Assembly (NCBI RefSeq): GCF_910592395.1
Contig: NC_088325.1
Span: 9,118,109-9,182,108 of the forward strand
Origin: Lineus longissimus
Lineage: Eukaryota > Nemertea > Pilidiophora > Heteronemertea > Lineidae
Length of the DNA stretch: 64,000 bases
Reading direction: 5' to 3'
Notes under the pieces: generated by a model
Seen by the model: only the letters and a program-made list of their open reading frames with translations
Databases searched by the model: none
Told to the model about the DNA's origin: nothing
Program-made: the position numbers and the translations under genes
Part shown: positions 10,991-21,927 of the stretch, in pieces
How the letters are laid out: the number at the start of each line of letters is the position of its first letter
How positions within the stretch are numbered: the stretch's first letter is position 1

Positions 10991-13900
10991 ACATCGCTCT
11001 CCGCACTGTTCCAGTAATTGTGAAGAACAGGAGGAAACGTTTGAAAATCAAGGTACTGTTAGATGATGGAAGTACGACAACCTATATCTTCACAGAAGTG
11101 GCTGAAGAGTTGGGACTTAAAGGAGAAGTAATGAAGACCACAGTCAGCGTGCTCAATGGAATGGTAGAATCTTTCGAGACCACACCTGTTGAGGTTGGAT
11201 TAGAGAGTTTGGACAAGCGAATCGATATGATGATCACTGCAAGAACTACCGATAATGTCACCCATCGACTGGAGAGATTATGCGGATAAGTTTGAACATC
11301 TGAAAGACATTGCATTCCCGAAACACGGAAAGAGAGAAACCATAGATATGTTGATCGGCGTTGACTACCCGGAGTAACACTTCTCACTAAAAGAGGTTGC
11401 AGGAAAGGATGGCGGGCCAATTGCCAGAAAGACTAGACTTGGATGGACATGTGTAGGGTGTCCACAAAAAGAGATGAAGAAAGAGAGGAATTTCTTTGTT
11501 AATCGGAAGAATACTGTCTTAGAGGAGATTAATGCTACCATGAAGCAGTTTTGGGAGATAGACAGCTCAGGAGCCAAAACCGAGAACCATGGAAGTAGTC
11601 ACATGTCACTGGAGGACAAAGCAGTTTGCACAGTGATACAGACGGAAATGGTGTATAAGGACAACCGTTATGAAGTTCCATTGTCATGGAGAGAAGGCAG
11701 ACCTGAACTGCCCGATAATAGTCAGATGGCGGTGCAGAGACTTGCAAGCACGGAACGAAGATTGCTACGTGAGCCAGAAGTTGCGAAGGCTTACACCGCT
11801 ACCATCAAGCAGTATCTTGAGAAGAACTACGTACGCAAGGTTTCACGAGCTGAAGAGCAGCCACCGTCAAAGTGGTACTTACCGCATTTCCCAGTTGTCA
11901 GGCCTGACAAGTCTACAACGAAAACCCGCATCGTATTTGACGCTTCTGCCAAGTTTGAAGGAGTATCGTTAAATGGCACACTTCATCAGGGTCCTAAGTT
12001 GCAGAAAGACCTAGTCGATGTCTTACTACGATTTAGAAAAGAGCCAGTTGCTCTCGTCGGAGATATTCAACAGATGTACCTGCAACTAGAAGTTGAAGCC
12101 AAGGATAGACCTTTCCAGCGGTTCCTATGGAGAGATCTAGACACAACCAGAGCCCCAGAAGAATATGAGTTCAACAGAGTGGTGTTTGGAATCAATTCGT
12201 CGCCGTTCCTCGCACAGTTCGTCGCCCAAGAGCATGCCAAACGCCATAGATCAATCTTCCCTTTAGCCTCGGACACCATACTCAAGTCGACTTTCATGGA
12301 TGACTCGATGGATTCTGTATTGAACGATACAGAGGGTGTGAAGCTGTATCATGAGTTGGATGAACTCTGGCACAAGGCTGGGATGTACTGCAGAAAATGG
12401 CTGTCGAACTCCTTAACCGTGTTAGCTGAGATTCCAGAAGAAGACAGGGCAGCTGAAATAAGTTTAGACGAAGGGGAGCTTCCTTCCACGAAGACTCTTG
12501 GTGTTCTCTGGCAGGCGAAAGAAGATCAGTTCACCTTCACTGCCACACCAGTCGAAGACAACTTCACCTTAACTAAGAGGACATTCCTGCAAAAGTTGGC
12601 CAAAGTCTTTGACCCAATGGGTTTCATATCGCCCTACATCATACGCGGAAAGATACTTATGCAAGAGATTTGGACGACTGGAGTTGGATGGGACGATAGG
12701 AATCTTGGATGCCTTGAGCAGAAGGCACAGTGCTGGTTTGATGATCTTCGAGATTTAGGACTCGTAAAGATCCCGAGATGCCTCAGACTGGATTCAACTG
12801 AGAAGCTGTTGAGCATCGAAGTCCATGCATTCTCTGATGCGTCGCAGGATGCTTATGGTGCTGTACTTTATGAGAGAACAACCTACGAGGGAGGACTAAT
12901 CATATCACATTTTATAGTTTCGAAGACTAGAGTTGCCCCGTTGGCTGCAACCAACATTACGAGACTTGAGCTGATGGGAGCGACACTCGCCTTGCATTTG
13001 ACTATGTCCGTAATCGCAGCCTTGCAGCTACCAATGCAGGACGTAACCTTTTGGAGCGATAGTGCTAATGTTCTGTGGTGGATTAGGGGTAGGAGCAGAC
13101 AGTTTAAACCGTTTGTCGCACACCGTATCGGAGAGATACAGACTCAGACCTGCCCAGATCAGTGGAAGCACGTGCCAACAAAGATGAATCCTGCTGACAT
13201 CTTAACAAGAGGAGCAAAAGTCAAGGAGTTATCAGACAACACTCATTGGTGGAACGGGCCGGAATTCCTGCTGAAAGATCATTCTAAATGGCCAGAACAG
13301 AACTTCGGAGAAGACAAGTCGCCATCAAGTGAGCGGAAGAAAAGCTCAAATGGAGTTTTTGTTACAGTGCAGAAGGAACCACAACCGCAAGATAAGGAGA
13401 AAAACAAGCAAGATGTTGATGAAGGAGTTGCTCAAGACTGGCGTTTAAACCCAGAGCGCTACTCTAGCTGGGTCAGATTAACCAGAGTTTCTGCTTGGGT
13501 CCACCGTTTTGTAGAAAACTGCCAGCAGCCAGTAGGCCAAAGGAGACATGGCGAACTCGATGCAGAGGAGATCCACGACGCCGAACATCAGTTCATAAGA
13601 CAAGCCCAGCTGGAGACCTTTCCGGCCGAGTACAAGGCCCTACAGAAGAAGAAAGCTTTACCAGTTGCCAGTAGGATTCAGGGACTACGGCCGATGATCG
13701 ATCAAGATGGTATCCTCAGGAGCAACGGCAGACTTGAGAAGGCTGAATTCCTTGCCTATGATGTGCGTTACCCTGTGATACTGCCACGAAAGAGTTGGGT
13801 GATAACGCTGATCATAAGGTTTCATCATGAACAAGCTAACCATGCAGCCGGAGTCAATCACATATTAGCGTCATTGTCTGCAAAGTATTGGATACCAGCA

Positions 13901-14909
13901 GGAAGAGAAGCTATCTGAGAGTTCGGGAAGTCATGCTACGAATGCAGAAGAAGAAAAGCTAAAGCGACAACACAACTGATGGGGCCACTCCCAAGAGTTA
14001 GACTAAGGCTACCACTCCGAGCCTTTGCTCGAACATCCGTGGATTTCGGTGGCCCTTACTTGACCGTGGCAGGATCCGAACCAAGCGCTTCTTATGCTTG
14101 TTTACTTGCTTGCTGTCCAGAGCCGTACACCTCGAAATGGCGTTTAGCCTTGACACGGACTCGTTCCTGCATTGTTTCAACCGGATGATGAACCGAGAGG
14201 AGTGCCGTTGGAGATGTACTCGGATAATGGTACAAATTTCGTCAGTGGAGAAAGGGAGCTGCGGGAATTGGTCGAGCAGTTTGACGAAGACATGATTGAG
14301 AGACACGGAGCAGTCAGAGGGATCAAGTGGACGTTCAACCCTCCCCTCGGGCCACATTTTGGAGGAGTCCACGAGATCATGATTAAAGCCGCTAAGAAAG
14401 CCACTGCAGCAATCCTGGGGAACGCCGACATAAACGATGAAGAGCTGATGACTGCCTTTAGTGGTGCAGAAGCCCTCTTAAACTCCAGGCCCCTAACTTA
14501 CCAGTCCGCAGACGTTAATGACGACACACCATTAACCCCGAACCACCTGTTACATGGTCAAATTGGTGGTGAGTTCGCACCTGCAGCTGCTGATAACATC
14601 GCCTACAACCCAAGGAAGAGATGGCGACATGTTCAACGATTGCTGAAGCACTTTTGGGGACGCTGGATGAAAGAGTGGCTTCCAATGCTACATCCAAGAA
14701 GCAAATGGGCCCAGGAGCGAAAGAACATTGAAGTTGGCGATATCGTTCTTGTCGTCAATCCAGATACGAACAGAGGAAAGTGGCTGCTTGGACGTGTGGT
14801 CGAAGTATGTCTTGGCGGAGATGGCCATGTCAGGGTGGCCAAGGTGCAGATCGGGAAACACGTGATGCCGCGTCCTATCACCAGACTCTGTCCGCTAGAA
14901 TGTGCATAA
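10991..14909 (+). pseudogene. pol: BEL element 1 protease-RT-RNase H-integrase region
   Basis: Domains in order: aspartic protease/DUF1758 (VLLDDGSTTTYIF near 11060); RT (TRIVFDASAKFEGVSLNG near 11930, GDIQQMYLQLE, and the catalytic FMDD in FMDDSMDSVLN near 12300); RNase H (EVHAFSDASQDAYGAVLY near 12830, FWSDSANVLWWIRG near 13050); integrase with HH-CC zinc domain (FHHEQANHAAGVNHI, CYECRRRKA) and core ([27 protein letters not shown]); and a C-terminal DUF5641-like tail to 14909. Breaks: frameshift near 11275, TAA at 11375-11377, TGA at 13916-13918, frameshifts near 14080 and 14200. The segment 11474-13918 is one open frame of 814 codons. Confidence 0.92.
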
Positions 14910-14970
14910 ACGAGTCTCGTCGATGTTCAAGTCTCTAAGGATACGATACGAATCGTTAAGTGTATGTGTA

Positions 14971-15102
14971 ATATGGACTATATTAGCTATTAGTATTAGC
15001 TAATTGCGCGAAATATATGGACATTCTTAGCTATTAGTATTAGCTAATTGCGCGAAATATATGGACATTCTTAGCTATTAACATTAGCTAATCATGTGGA
15101 GT
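14971..15102 (+). repeat. 44-bp tandem repeat in BEL element 1 3' untranslated part
   Basis: Three copies with a 44-bp period, built from ATATGGACATTCTTAGC, TATTAGTATTAGCTAA and TTGCGCGAA. They lie between the end of pol and the purine-rich tract (AGAAAGGGGAGGA, ending 15326) that primes plus-strand synthesis. Confidence 0.85.
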
Positions 15103-15326
15103 TTATGGACAATTTCGTTATGAATCGCGTTGACTTTGGACAGTTTTATTAAAAGTTAAAATCGTTTTAGATAGTTCTGGATAATATTAGTGTTGCGAAT
15201 CGCGCATTAGGACAATTACAGGATAAGTTTCAAATCGCGTTAAGTGCAGTCTTGTGAAAAGTTGGACAATCGTAAATTTGTGTTTTGGACTGTCGATATG
15301 ACGTTGCACATCGAGAAAGGGGAGGA

Positions 15327-15501
15327 TGTTCAGGAGATATTGTTGTCTTTGGCCCCGTTACGGCCCTTGTGGAATTGTTCGAAAAGTGTAGAATTAGAAA
15401 CAACATCATATTTGAAACCACGTTTTGCCTTGCCCATTTTTCCATCAAAATACCCATCTTTGACGACAACGAACCACAAATAATAAAGATCCTCAAGAAC
15501 A
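15327..15501 (+). repeat. BEL element 1, 3' LTR
   Basis: The 175-bp partner of the 5' LTR with few differences. The purine-rich tract abuts its left edge and the target duplication GCGGT follows at 15502-15506. Confidence 0.93.
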
Positions 15502-15506
15502 GCGGT

Positions 15507-15533
15507 TGCATCATTCAGATTTCCGGAGTAAAT
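15507..15533 (-). other. Short stretch of the old locus between two insertions
   Basis: Twenty-seven bases trapped between the BEL duplication and the Harbinger element. On the minus strand it reads in frame with the neighbouring coding-like segments (IYSGNLNDATA). Its last three bases AAT are one copy of the Harbinger target duplication. Confidence 0.6.
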
Positions 15534-15896
15534 GGGTGAGGTCAAATCTCAGAGTTAACTCTACACCAAGATTATCCAAGTGTAATCTCTGTGAAAAGTG
15601 TTAACCTGAACCCTAGACACCAAGTTCAGGTTAACACCTTGGTGACACCTGGGTTACACCAAGATTACACTTGAATAATACTTTCCTAACACCTTCTAGA
15701 TACTTTACTTCTACATGGGCAAGGTGCCAAGCCTGGCACATGTCAGTGGTAAATAATCCATGCCACAGTTACATAATGATGTTAGTGTCACTTGGTTTCC
15801 TGGTTGCACAGGTCTGGCACTTTGCCCATGTTGAAGAGAGGTTGAATTGGACTATGCGTAGATCTTTAGTGTAAGTCTGTCATCTGAGCAGTCATC

Positions 15897-16682
15897 ATGG
15901 ACGGAAAGGGGAAGAAACGCTTCCAGTGGACACTCGAGAAGAGGATGCAAACTCTTGAGTACATGATTGATCACCATGAGGCATTTCGTCGTGCCAAGAA
16001 GAATGCTCTGGTCCAGGAATTTTATGCAGCAGTAGGGAACCACGTTGGTACCCACGCCGAAGTGGTTGAAAATATGCTTAAGAACCTAGGGAAGGAATAT
16101 CGAGATGCCATCAAGACACAGCAGGCTTCAGAGGCTGCAACAGATGATATGCACCCTGGTTTAAAACTCAAGGACTCTCGTGAATTATTTGAACTTTTTG
16201 ACTCTTTCCATCGACTTTATTATCCGAAGGGCGGGGCAGCCAGACCTGCAATTGTTATGACACCAACCGGCATCACTAGGCCAGGATCTGCAACGAACTC
16301 CCGACCCCAAACCCCTAGCGATGAAAACTGCAGCATACCAGATGACCGCGGTGTTGTCATCAGCTCAGATAGGAGTACTCCATCCCCTTCGACATCAAGG
16401 TCTGGAACGCCAACTGTTCAGGCAGGAACCGATGCCAGTACCAGTGTTGGAAAAAAACGTCCTGCTTCACAAATGATGCCCCCGGTGACCACAGGAAAGA
16501 AGGCCAGGGACGAAAGTGATTTCATGAACTCTTCTGTGCAACATCAAGAGCAAACTTGTGACTTGAAGAAAGAAATCAGGGATACGCTCCGTGAACTTGT
16601 GTACGAGATTCGTTTATTCCGTGCTGCTGTGTTGGAGGCGAGAGGAATAACCATTATTGAACAATTACCTGATACCAACTAA
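15897..16682 (+). CDS. Myb/SANT-like protein of Harbinger element
   Basis: A 261-residue open frame. In Harbinger transposons a Myb-like partner binds DNA and assists the transposase in nuclear entry and end recognition. The N-terminal 90 residues look like the trihelix/SANT-like fold (FQWTLEKRMQTLEYMIDHHE and NMLKNLGKEYRDA with spaced Trp/Leu/Tyr). A Ser/Thr/Pro-rich linker (about residues 125-185) follows, with two basic patches (KKRPAS, TGKKAR) that could be nuclear signals. A helical C-terminus (LKKEIRDTLRELVYEIRLFR) could be used for pairing. The start is the first ATG, just after an in-frame region with stops. The gene points toward the transposase gene, 456 bases away. Confidence 0.75.
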   Translation: MDGKGKKRFQWTLEKRMQTLEYMIDHHEAFRRAKKNALVQEFYAAVGNHVGTHAEVVENMLKNLGKEYRDAIKTQQASEAATDDMHPGLKLKDSRELFELFDSFHRLYYPKGGAARPAIVMTPTGITRPGSATNSRPQTPSDENCSIPDDRGVVISSDRSTPSPSTSRSGTPTVQAGTDASTSVGKKRPASQMMPPVTTGKKARDESDFMNSSVQHQEQTCDLKKEIRDTLRELVYEIRLFRAAVLEARGITIIEQLPDTN

Positions 16683-17138
16683 ATTACAGTCCCTACTAAC
16701 CCGCTCAATACCGGATTTTTCAAGCACCGAGTCCCGTCATACAGACAAGACTCTTTTTATGCAATTAATTACCATGATTGCTGAGTGAACAACATTTTAT
16801 TGATGAAAACAGTTACAGAAACTGCGATTTGTCACGCTAACAGCAAGGAATTAGTTTTAGTTAATTTTATAGATGGCTCTTTATAGTGGTGGCTTGATCT
16901 ATACTACACCCACAAAACAGAGAGGTACAATTGTTGTGTGATAACAGACTATTTTGTTTCTTCAGTTCTAGCCATGACTATTCCATCATATTTTTGGTTC
17001 AGGATTTGTTTACAAGTAGTGACATGCCACAGATTGGACAGCCAAGTAGGCTTCTCTTTCAGTTACTAAATTGGGGATACTAAGAATAAGCAATCATTTT
17101 CAGTTATTTTACTTTTGTCTTTGTCTTTCACATATGGT

Positions 17139-18170
17139 TCAAGCCAAGAAATTGGTGTAAAGGTTGTGTAACACGCATGTTGCTACAGTGCATTTTGATG
17201 GAAAAACAGGGCCATATTTCGCAGCGTACCTATTCTCTTTTAGCTGATTGATCCTCCATATCAGTTCAGTACATCCGATAGACCTCTCAACTATTTGACG
17301 GAGTCGAGTGCATCTGTTGTTAAAATCTAGTTGTTCCTGTCGAAGATTATTTCCAGTAAAAGTAATCAGCACAGATCGGTGCAGGTTCCTGTAGGCAGGA
17401 TCACCAAGCATAACATACTCCTCTGGAAGTTGATCAAGGAAGTCGAACAATTCTCGAGACCACTCGGCCGCTGTTTTGTCGTGCGTCGATCCAGGTACTC
17501 CGCTTATAACGTGTCTTACCCTGCCAAATCGATCTACAACGTACTGCACGTTGATGGAGTCGCAACATTTCCCCGGCCTCCCACAGTAATACGCATCACC
17601 AGCCCTATCAGGCTTTTGGATTTTCACAATAACGCCGTCTATGAAAAGAATCACTTGCCGCTCAACTCCGTCGATATCAACCAGAGGCTGGGCCAGTTGA
17701 TCAAACTCATCCTGCTCAGGGAATGAAATATGACGCGCAGCTATGTCAAAGAAAAAGTCAGAAACCTCAGTCACATGTAATATTGCAGTTGGCTTAGCAT
17801 AACCAACAGCATAACCGACCTGTCTGTGAAAGCCTCCTGAAGCGAGGTAGTGCAAAAAAGTTTTCATTCTTCTTGAAGATGTACTTGCGTTGACTTGGCC
17901 ATTCCCCTGGTGATTAGCCTGCCTCCATCCATGAAAATAATCAACAAGGTGATCAAATTGTTCTTGGTTGAGCCTCATATGCCGCTCAATCGGTTCTCCA
18001 CTGTAGGCAGGCGTTCGAATAAAGTTCTCTGCTCTTCTATTATGTCTTAGGGCAACAACTTGAAACATAGGAATCGCAAACATGGCTGCCTTTGTAACTC
18101 TGAGAATTGACCTCTCAGAGGTGTTAACCTCCAGGAGGTTAACACCTGATGTACACGATCTGTAATGCAT
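17139..18170 (-). CDS. PIF/Harbinger transposase (HARBI1-like DDE nuclease)
   Basis: A 343-residue frame on the minus strand, within the usual 330-400 for the family. It cuts and joins the element ends in the nucleus with the Myb-like partner. The N-terminal half has a helical DNA-binding part (RLNQEQFDHLVDYFHGWRQ, RMKTFLHYLASGGFHRQVGY). The nuclease core shows FIDGVIVKI (Asp 178), PGSTHDKTAAEW (Asp 231), GDPAYRNL (Asp 257) and RLRQIVERSIG (Glu 295). No frame break is seen. The real start could be the ATG at codon 30 (MFAIPMFQVV), which is a better fit to family N-termini. Confidence 0.9.
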   Translation of the reverse strand: MHYRSCTSGVNLLEVNTSERSILRVTKAAMFAIPMFQVVALRHNRRAENFIRTPAYSGEPIERHMRLNQEQFDHLVDYFHGWRQANHQGNGQVNASTSSRRMKTFLHYLASGGFHRQVGYAVGYAKPTAILHVTEVSDFFFDIAARHISFPEQDEFDQLAQPLVDIDGVERQVILFIDGVIVKIQKPDRAGDAYYCGRPGKCCDSINVQYVVDRFGRVRHVISGVPGSTHDKTAAEWSRELFDFLDQLPEEYVMLGDPAYRNLHRSVLITFTGNNLRQEQLDFNNRCTRLRQIVERSIGCTELIWRINQLKENRYAAKYGPVFPSKCTVATCVLHNLYTNFLA

Positions 18171-18385
18171 TTTCTTAACACTTGGCCACTTCCTCAGATT
18201 AAGGGAACACCTGAGCGATCAAAGTGTTCCCTAGGTGTCTACCAAGTGTTAACTTAGTGTCAACTCGGTGTTAAGAAAGTGTTAACTAGGAGTCAAGTGA
18301 GGAGGTCAAATCTCGGGGTTTTGGAACACTTTCTTAACAACTGGTGTTAACACTTAGTAAACTCTGAGATTTGACCTCACCCAAT

Positions 18386-18511
18386 GTCCTGGTTTTCTGA
18401 ATTGTTACAAGCTGCGGCATTTTCGGCACATACAGAAAAATCTATCAAGTCTCCTGCAGATATTGTAGGCTGTGCAACTGCGTTCTCGCCATTGTTTCGT
18501 AGGGGTAAAGT
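18386..18511 (-). other. Old locus segment between Harbinger and Polinton
   Basis: This 126-base stretch, including one copy of the Polinton target duplication (18506-18511), is open on the minus strand (LRNNGENAVAQPTISAGDLI). It joins in frame with 42441-42593 on one side and 15507-15533 on the other. I see no known domain. Confidence 0.5.
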
Positions 18512-18962
18512 AGTAGTAGGTATAATGTCCCTTTCAACGCCCAAAATCCGAGGCCCAAAGTCCGTGGGTCCCGGGGCGTTGAAAGGTGCATCATTCGACG
18601 CCCGCGACAAATGCCCTCCCGTGATATTGTGCTTGAATAATTTTTTCCATGCTTCGTGTAAGCGCTCAAAAATTCGGTGCTGTCCGTCCGCGCTGTCCAC
18701 GGGAGTGCATTCGTCGCGTAGCAGAGTACAAGCAGCCCGATGCCGCAACGAGCACAGATTAATGTGCACTCTTATTCGCGCTCCTCCTGAGGTTTTACGG
18801 GCTGCTGTCACAAGCCGAGCGGAGCGAAGAGTGTGGATCAATTAGGGTCTCCACCATCGGGAAAGTCTGTTCGGGGCAAATAGCCTACTAAAGCATTATG
18901 TTGCTATAACTGGGATGTTATCAGTGTCTAGGCAATCCTTGTCATCAACTATGCATAGGGAC

Positions 18963-19321
18963 TGCTCATCCTAGCTAAAATTATGACGCGAATTGCCTCG
19001 ACCCGTCGCCACATTTTAGGGGTCCCGTCTCCTCAATGTCCGTTTAGCTCCCAAGCAACGAGGTCTGTCCTCTTCGTCTCGCATGGTGGCCGGGTTCGTA
19101 TAGCGCGGGAAGAGCAGGGCAGGACAACTCTCCGATCCTAGTCTTTGACTGCTCATCTTAGCTAAAAATATGACGCGAATTGCCTCGACTCGTCGCAACA
19201 TTTTAGGGCCCCGTATCCTCAATGTCTGTTTAGCTCAAAAGCAACGAGGTCTGTCCTCTTCGTCTCGCATGGTGGCCGGGTTCGTATAGCGCGGGAAGAG
19301 GAGGACAGGACAACTCTCTTG
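18963..19321. repeat. Tandem duplication inside the left inverted repeat
   Basis: Two copies, about 173 and 170 bp, each beginning near ACTGCTCATC(C/T)TAGCTAA and ending near AGAGNAGGNCAGGACAACTCT. The right inverted repeat has one copy, so the duplication occurred after insertion or on the left end only. Confidence 0.85.
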
Positions 19322-19324
19322 CAC

Positions 19325-20268
19325 CAAGGAGGATACCGCGGTGACGTCACATCACGTGATCCCGACCCATATTAGTGATCGCTATAGCCAATCAGATTCA
19401 GTCTACTGACAGCACCAGCACTGAACACATATCCACGTCTCACTGTCTGGTGCGCTCCTGTACACAAAAACACCAATAGACATGAAATATTGCAATGCCT
19501 AGTATGGATTCTTCCTGTGTAAAATAAAATTTACAGAGCAGATTAACTTCCACGAATAAAAAAGACGTTTGGCGTGGCCAAAGTGCGGGAATAATGTCTC
19601 CGCTAAAATACACTACGAAATACACTAGGCAATGCACTACGCAATATACAGTAGAGATGCAGTTGAGTTTGTTATTGTTTTGACTTAGAAGCCCGCCCAT
19701 ATCATAATATATTCATGTATTCATGAAGTATGAACACATTTCTGTCCCATACAACTCTAAGAACAGTCAATTTCTCCTTAAATCATCACCGAAACCGCGA
19801 TATCCGCAGGAAGATTTCGTTGTAGTGTCCGAAAATGCATGATCTTACAGGGGCGCTAACTCGACAAATAGAGGGGATCTATGGGGATCTATGCGAGTTT
19901 TAGGTATTACAGGTCTCGAACTTGTAAAATCTGTAAACATGCCTCCAAATCCCATTATGATAATGAAGAGATTGCCCCATATCTGGGAGACTGTTTTGAA
20001 ACCATCGCTAATTTTGGAAGAGCGGTGCCCTGCTATTTGGTTTAAAAAACCCTATTTTTCCCCATCAAAACAGCACTTTTCATTATTCAAATGATAGCTT
20101 ATTGTCTGAAGACTTATTTCATAGCAGAAAAGTACTAATAACTCTGATTTGATGCGAAAAATCTAACTTTTTTGATGACTTGATTTTCCCTTGGCCGTGG
20201 ATCGAGTTTGTTTACAATATGCAGCGCCATCTTGGAAAAGCCGTGACGTCACCGCGGTATCCTCCTTG
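19325..20268. mobile_element. Mutator-like MITE, copy 2, nested in Polinton inverted repeat
   Basis: A 944-bp near-identical copy of 6829-7772, with 9-bp duplication CTCTTGCAC at 19316-19324 and 20269-20277. It sits in the left Polinton repeat but is absent from the right one, so it inserted after the Polinton. Confidence 0.95.
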
Positions 20269-20379
20269 CTCTTGCACCACCCTTTTCCTGATGGAAGGCT
20301 GGATATTTTGACATGCACATGAAGAAAGAATAACTCATATGCGACGTTTTTGTGATTTGAAAAAAACACTTTTATTTCT

Positions 20380-21524
20380 GTTGTCTTTTCACATCGGTTT
20401 GTTAGATTTTTCTTCATGCATAACATTTTTATATGCTTAAAGACCCAGGCGCGTCCGACCTCGTGACCAAAATGCAGTTTTAGACATGCTTATGCATTTT
20501 TATTCTGTTTCCCATGCAACACATGTACATTGTATGTGTGCCCGGGCTGAGAGTTTGCATGGCTCACTATATAGAGGAATACATCTTATTCTTAATGCTC
20601 TTGGTCTACGTGCATGTTCACCGCTCGAGTATACGAGTTTTATTTTTATAAATGCCCTATAGAATGCTTAATATATTCCGATTCTAAAATCAACACTCAA
20701 TGGAAGATGCCTGCCGTACATGGCGCATTTTGCCATGATTTTCGGGAGAAGCTCACCCGTCATGAAAATAGTTGTCTCAAGTTGGCTATGCTCATTAATA
20801 TAAAGTTGGTCGGCATTTTCCATTGATCTTTATTATACAAGAGTATACCTTTCTTATTAAGGTCTATAAGAGTATACAATGGCCTATATATATTTGCATT
20901 CAATATTTTTGTGTTTTAATAAGCACTATTATAATGAAACTGATGATGAAGCTACTGTTATTCTGAGTCTAGAATGCAGCAATGAAGGATGTCTGATCCG
21001 GCGTTGCTTTTTCCTAATACGCTCCGATGTTTTGCGGGAACAATCTCCCGATCTTTAGCGCGACAATTTTAGCGTCTGATCGACTGCATCCTTCACAACA
21101 GCACAGGTAAGAAACATTTTATTTTCTTCATTGGTCTTACTCTTTTGACATTTACATAAGTTGCATAGTAAGCAATGAAACCTATATCGGGGTTTCAGAT
21201 GAGCTCTAAATAAACTGTTAAAAACCACACGCGTGCAACTATCTAATTCGTTAATATTTTTTTTTTAGGAAACTGCTAATCAGTTCGTCAGAAAAAAAAA
21301 TTACTCAATTTAAAAATCTATACTTGCTCGCGTATGGTCTTTACATGCATTCAGCCAACAAGTTCTACAAATAATATTCATTTTACAAGAAGAGATACAC
21401 ATTATTAATGGATACATGATGCGCTTGTTATATATGCTGTCAGTCTGCCCCACACAATATCTCTTTTAAGCTTTTTGCGATGTGGAAATGGAGGAAACTG
21501 GAATCGAACACTGGTTTATGATCA
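20380..21524. other. Polinton left arm, non-coding
   Basis: Between the left inverted repeat and the protease gene I see no gene. It contains AT-rich stretches and a few homopolymer runs. In Polintons such arms commonly hold regulatory sequence, but no specific site can be named here. Confidence 0.45.
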
Positions 21525-21927
21525 GCGGCAAATGTTTGAACGATTCTTATCAAAACTGTTCACTATTATCCCGCATGGTGTGGCTTCTACATTTTTGGAA
21601 ATGTAGTAAATAACGTGTGCTGAGTGGGTTTTGGATCATGCGTGTATTTCGCCTGTAATGTTTTCTTGTGCCTAGAAAATCGTAGAATGTTGATACAGCT
21701 GGCAAAAAGTCGTACGGATCATAATATTCGGGTATTTGATTTGGAGAAAAGTAAAAGCCAATCCAATGTTTGCCTGGACCGGAAGCGATGTCCGTATTCA
21801 CAACGTATGCACATGGTTTTCTGTCTCTTGGCTCTAACGGCAGTGTATCAGCCGCGCAAACTTCAACCAAGGTTTTTCGTGTTTCCAAATGTCGTTTGAG
21901 AATACGATCGATTTCCTTATTATTCAT
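21525..21927 (-). pseudogene. Adenain-like capsid-maturation cysteine protease (broken)
   Basis: Adenovirus-type cysteine protease, which in this virus lineage trims capsid and core proteins. The likely start is the ATG at 21927, which overlaps the capsid gene stop (AATGAATAA). The catalytic His lies in GKHWIGFYFS and the acidic partner in YYDPYD. The end of the conserved block reads NPLSTRYLLHF where family members have an ST-Cys-Gly motif, and the downstream part is in another frame (GIIVNSFDKNR, to about 21525). A frameshift therefore falls at or near the catalytic Cys. About 130 residues remain, against about 180-200 in relatives. Confidence 0.75.

Larger units (their letters stand above)
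8101..15501 (+). mobile_element. BEL/Pao LTR retrotransposon (element 1)
   Basis: A complete 7401-bp element: two 175-bp LTRs beginning TGTTCAGGAG and ending AAGAACA, a 5-bp target duplication GCGGT (8096-8100 and 15502-15506), and a purine-rich tract before the 3' LTR. A single gag-pol region shows the BEL domain order: gag, zinc knuckle, aspartic protease, RT, RNase H, integrase and C-terminal domain. The coding region is broken by about five frame changes and two stops, so this copy is not autonomous. The LTRs are unusually short for the superfamily but still similar to each other. Confidence 0.95.
15534..18382. mobile_element. PIF/Harbinger DNA transposon
   Basis: A 2849-bp element with inverted termini GGGTGAGGTCAAATCTCAGA and complement, flanked by AAT on both sides (15531-15533 and 18383-18385). 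It encodes the two proteins expected of this superfamily in convergent orientation: a Myb/SANT-like protein (15897-16682, +) and a DDE transposase (17139-18170, -). Both frames are open, so the element may be close to functional. Inside each end are many short TTAACAC/GTGTTAA motifs (about 15590-15670 and 18120-18350) that could be transposase-binding sites. The stretch 16683-17138 holds no gene. Confidence 0.92.
18512..20379. repeat. Polinton left terminal inverted repeat (expanded)
   Basis: Matches the complement of 41707-42434 from the terminal AGTAGTAGG to the inner boundary near AAACACTTTTATTTCT. It is 1868 bp rather than 728 bp because it contains a tandem duplication (about 18963-19321) and the 944-bp MITE plus its duplication. 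Frames inside it (for example 18384-18845) are mirrored in the right repeat and look non-coding. Confidence 0.93.

Noticed and set aside
18384-18845. 150-codon frames on both strands, mirrored at 41972-42421
   Set aside because: They lie in the Polinton terminal inverted repeats. Both strands are open and the two copies differ by frame-altering changes, so coding is unlikely.
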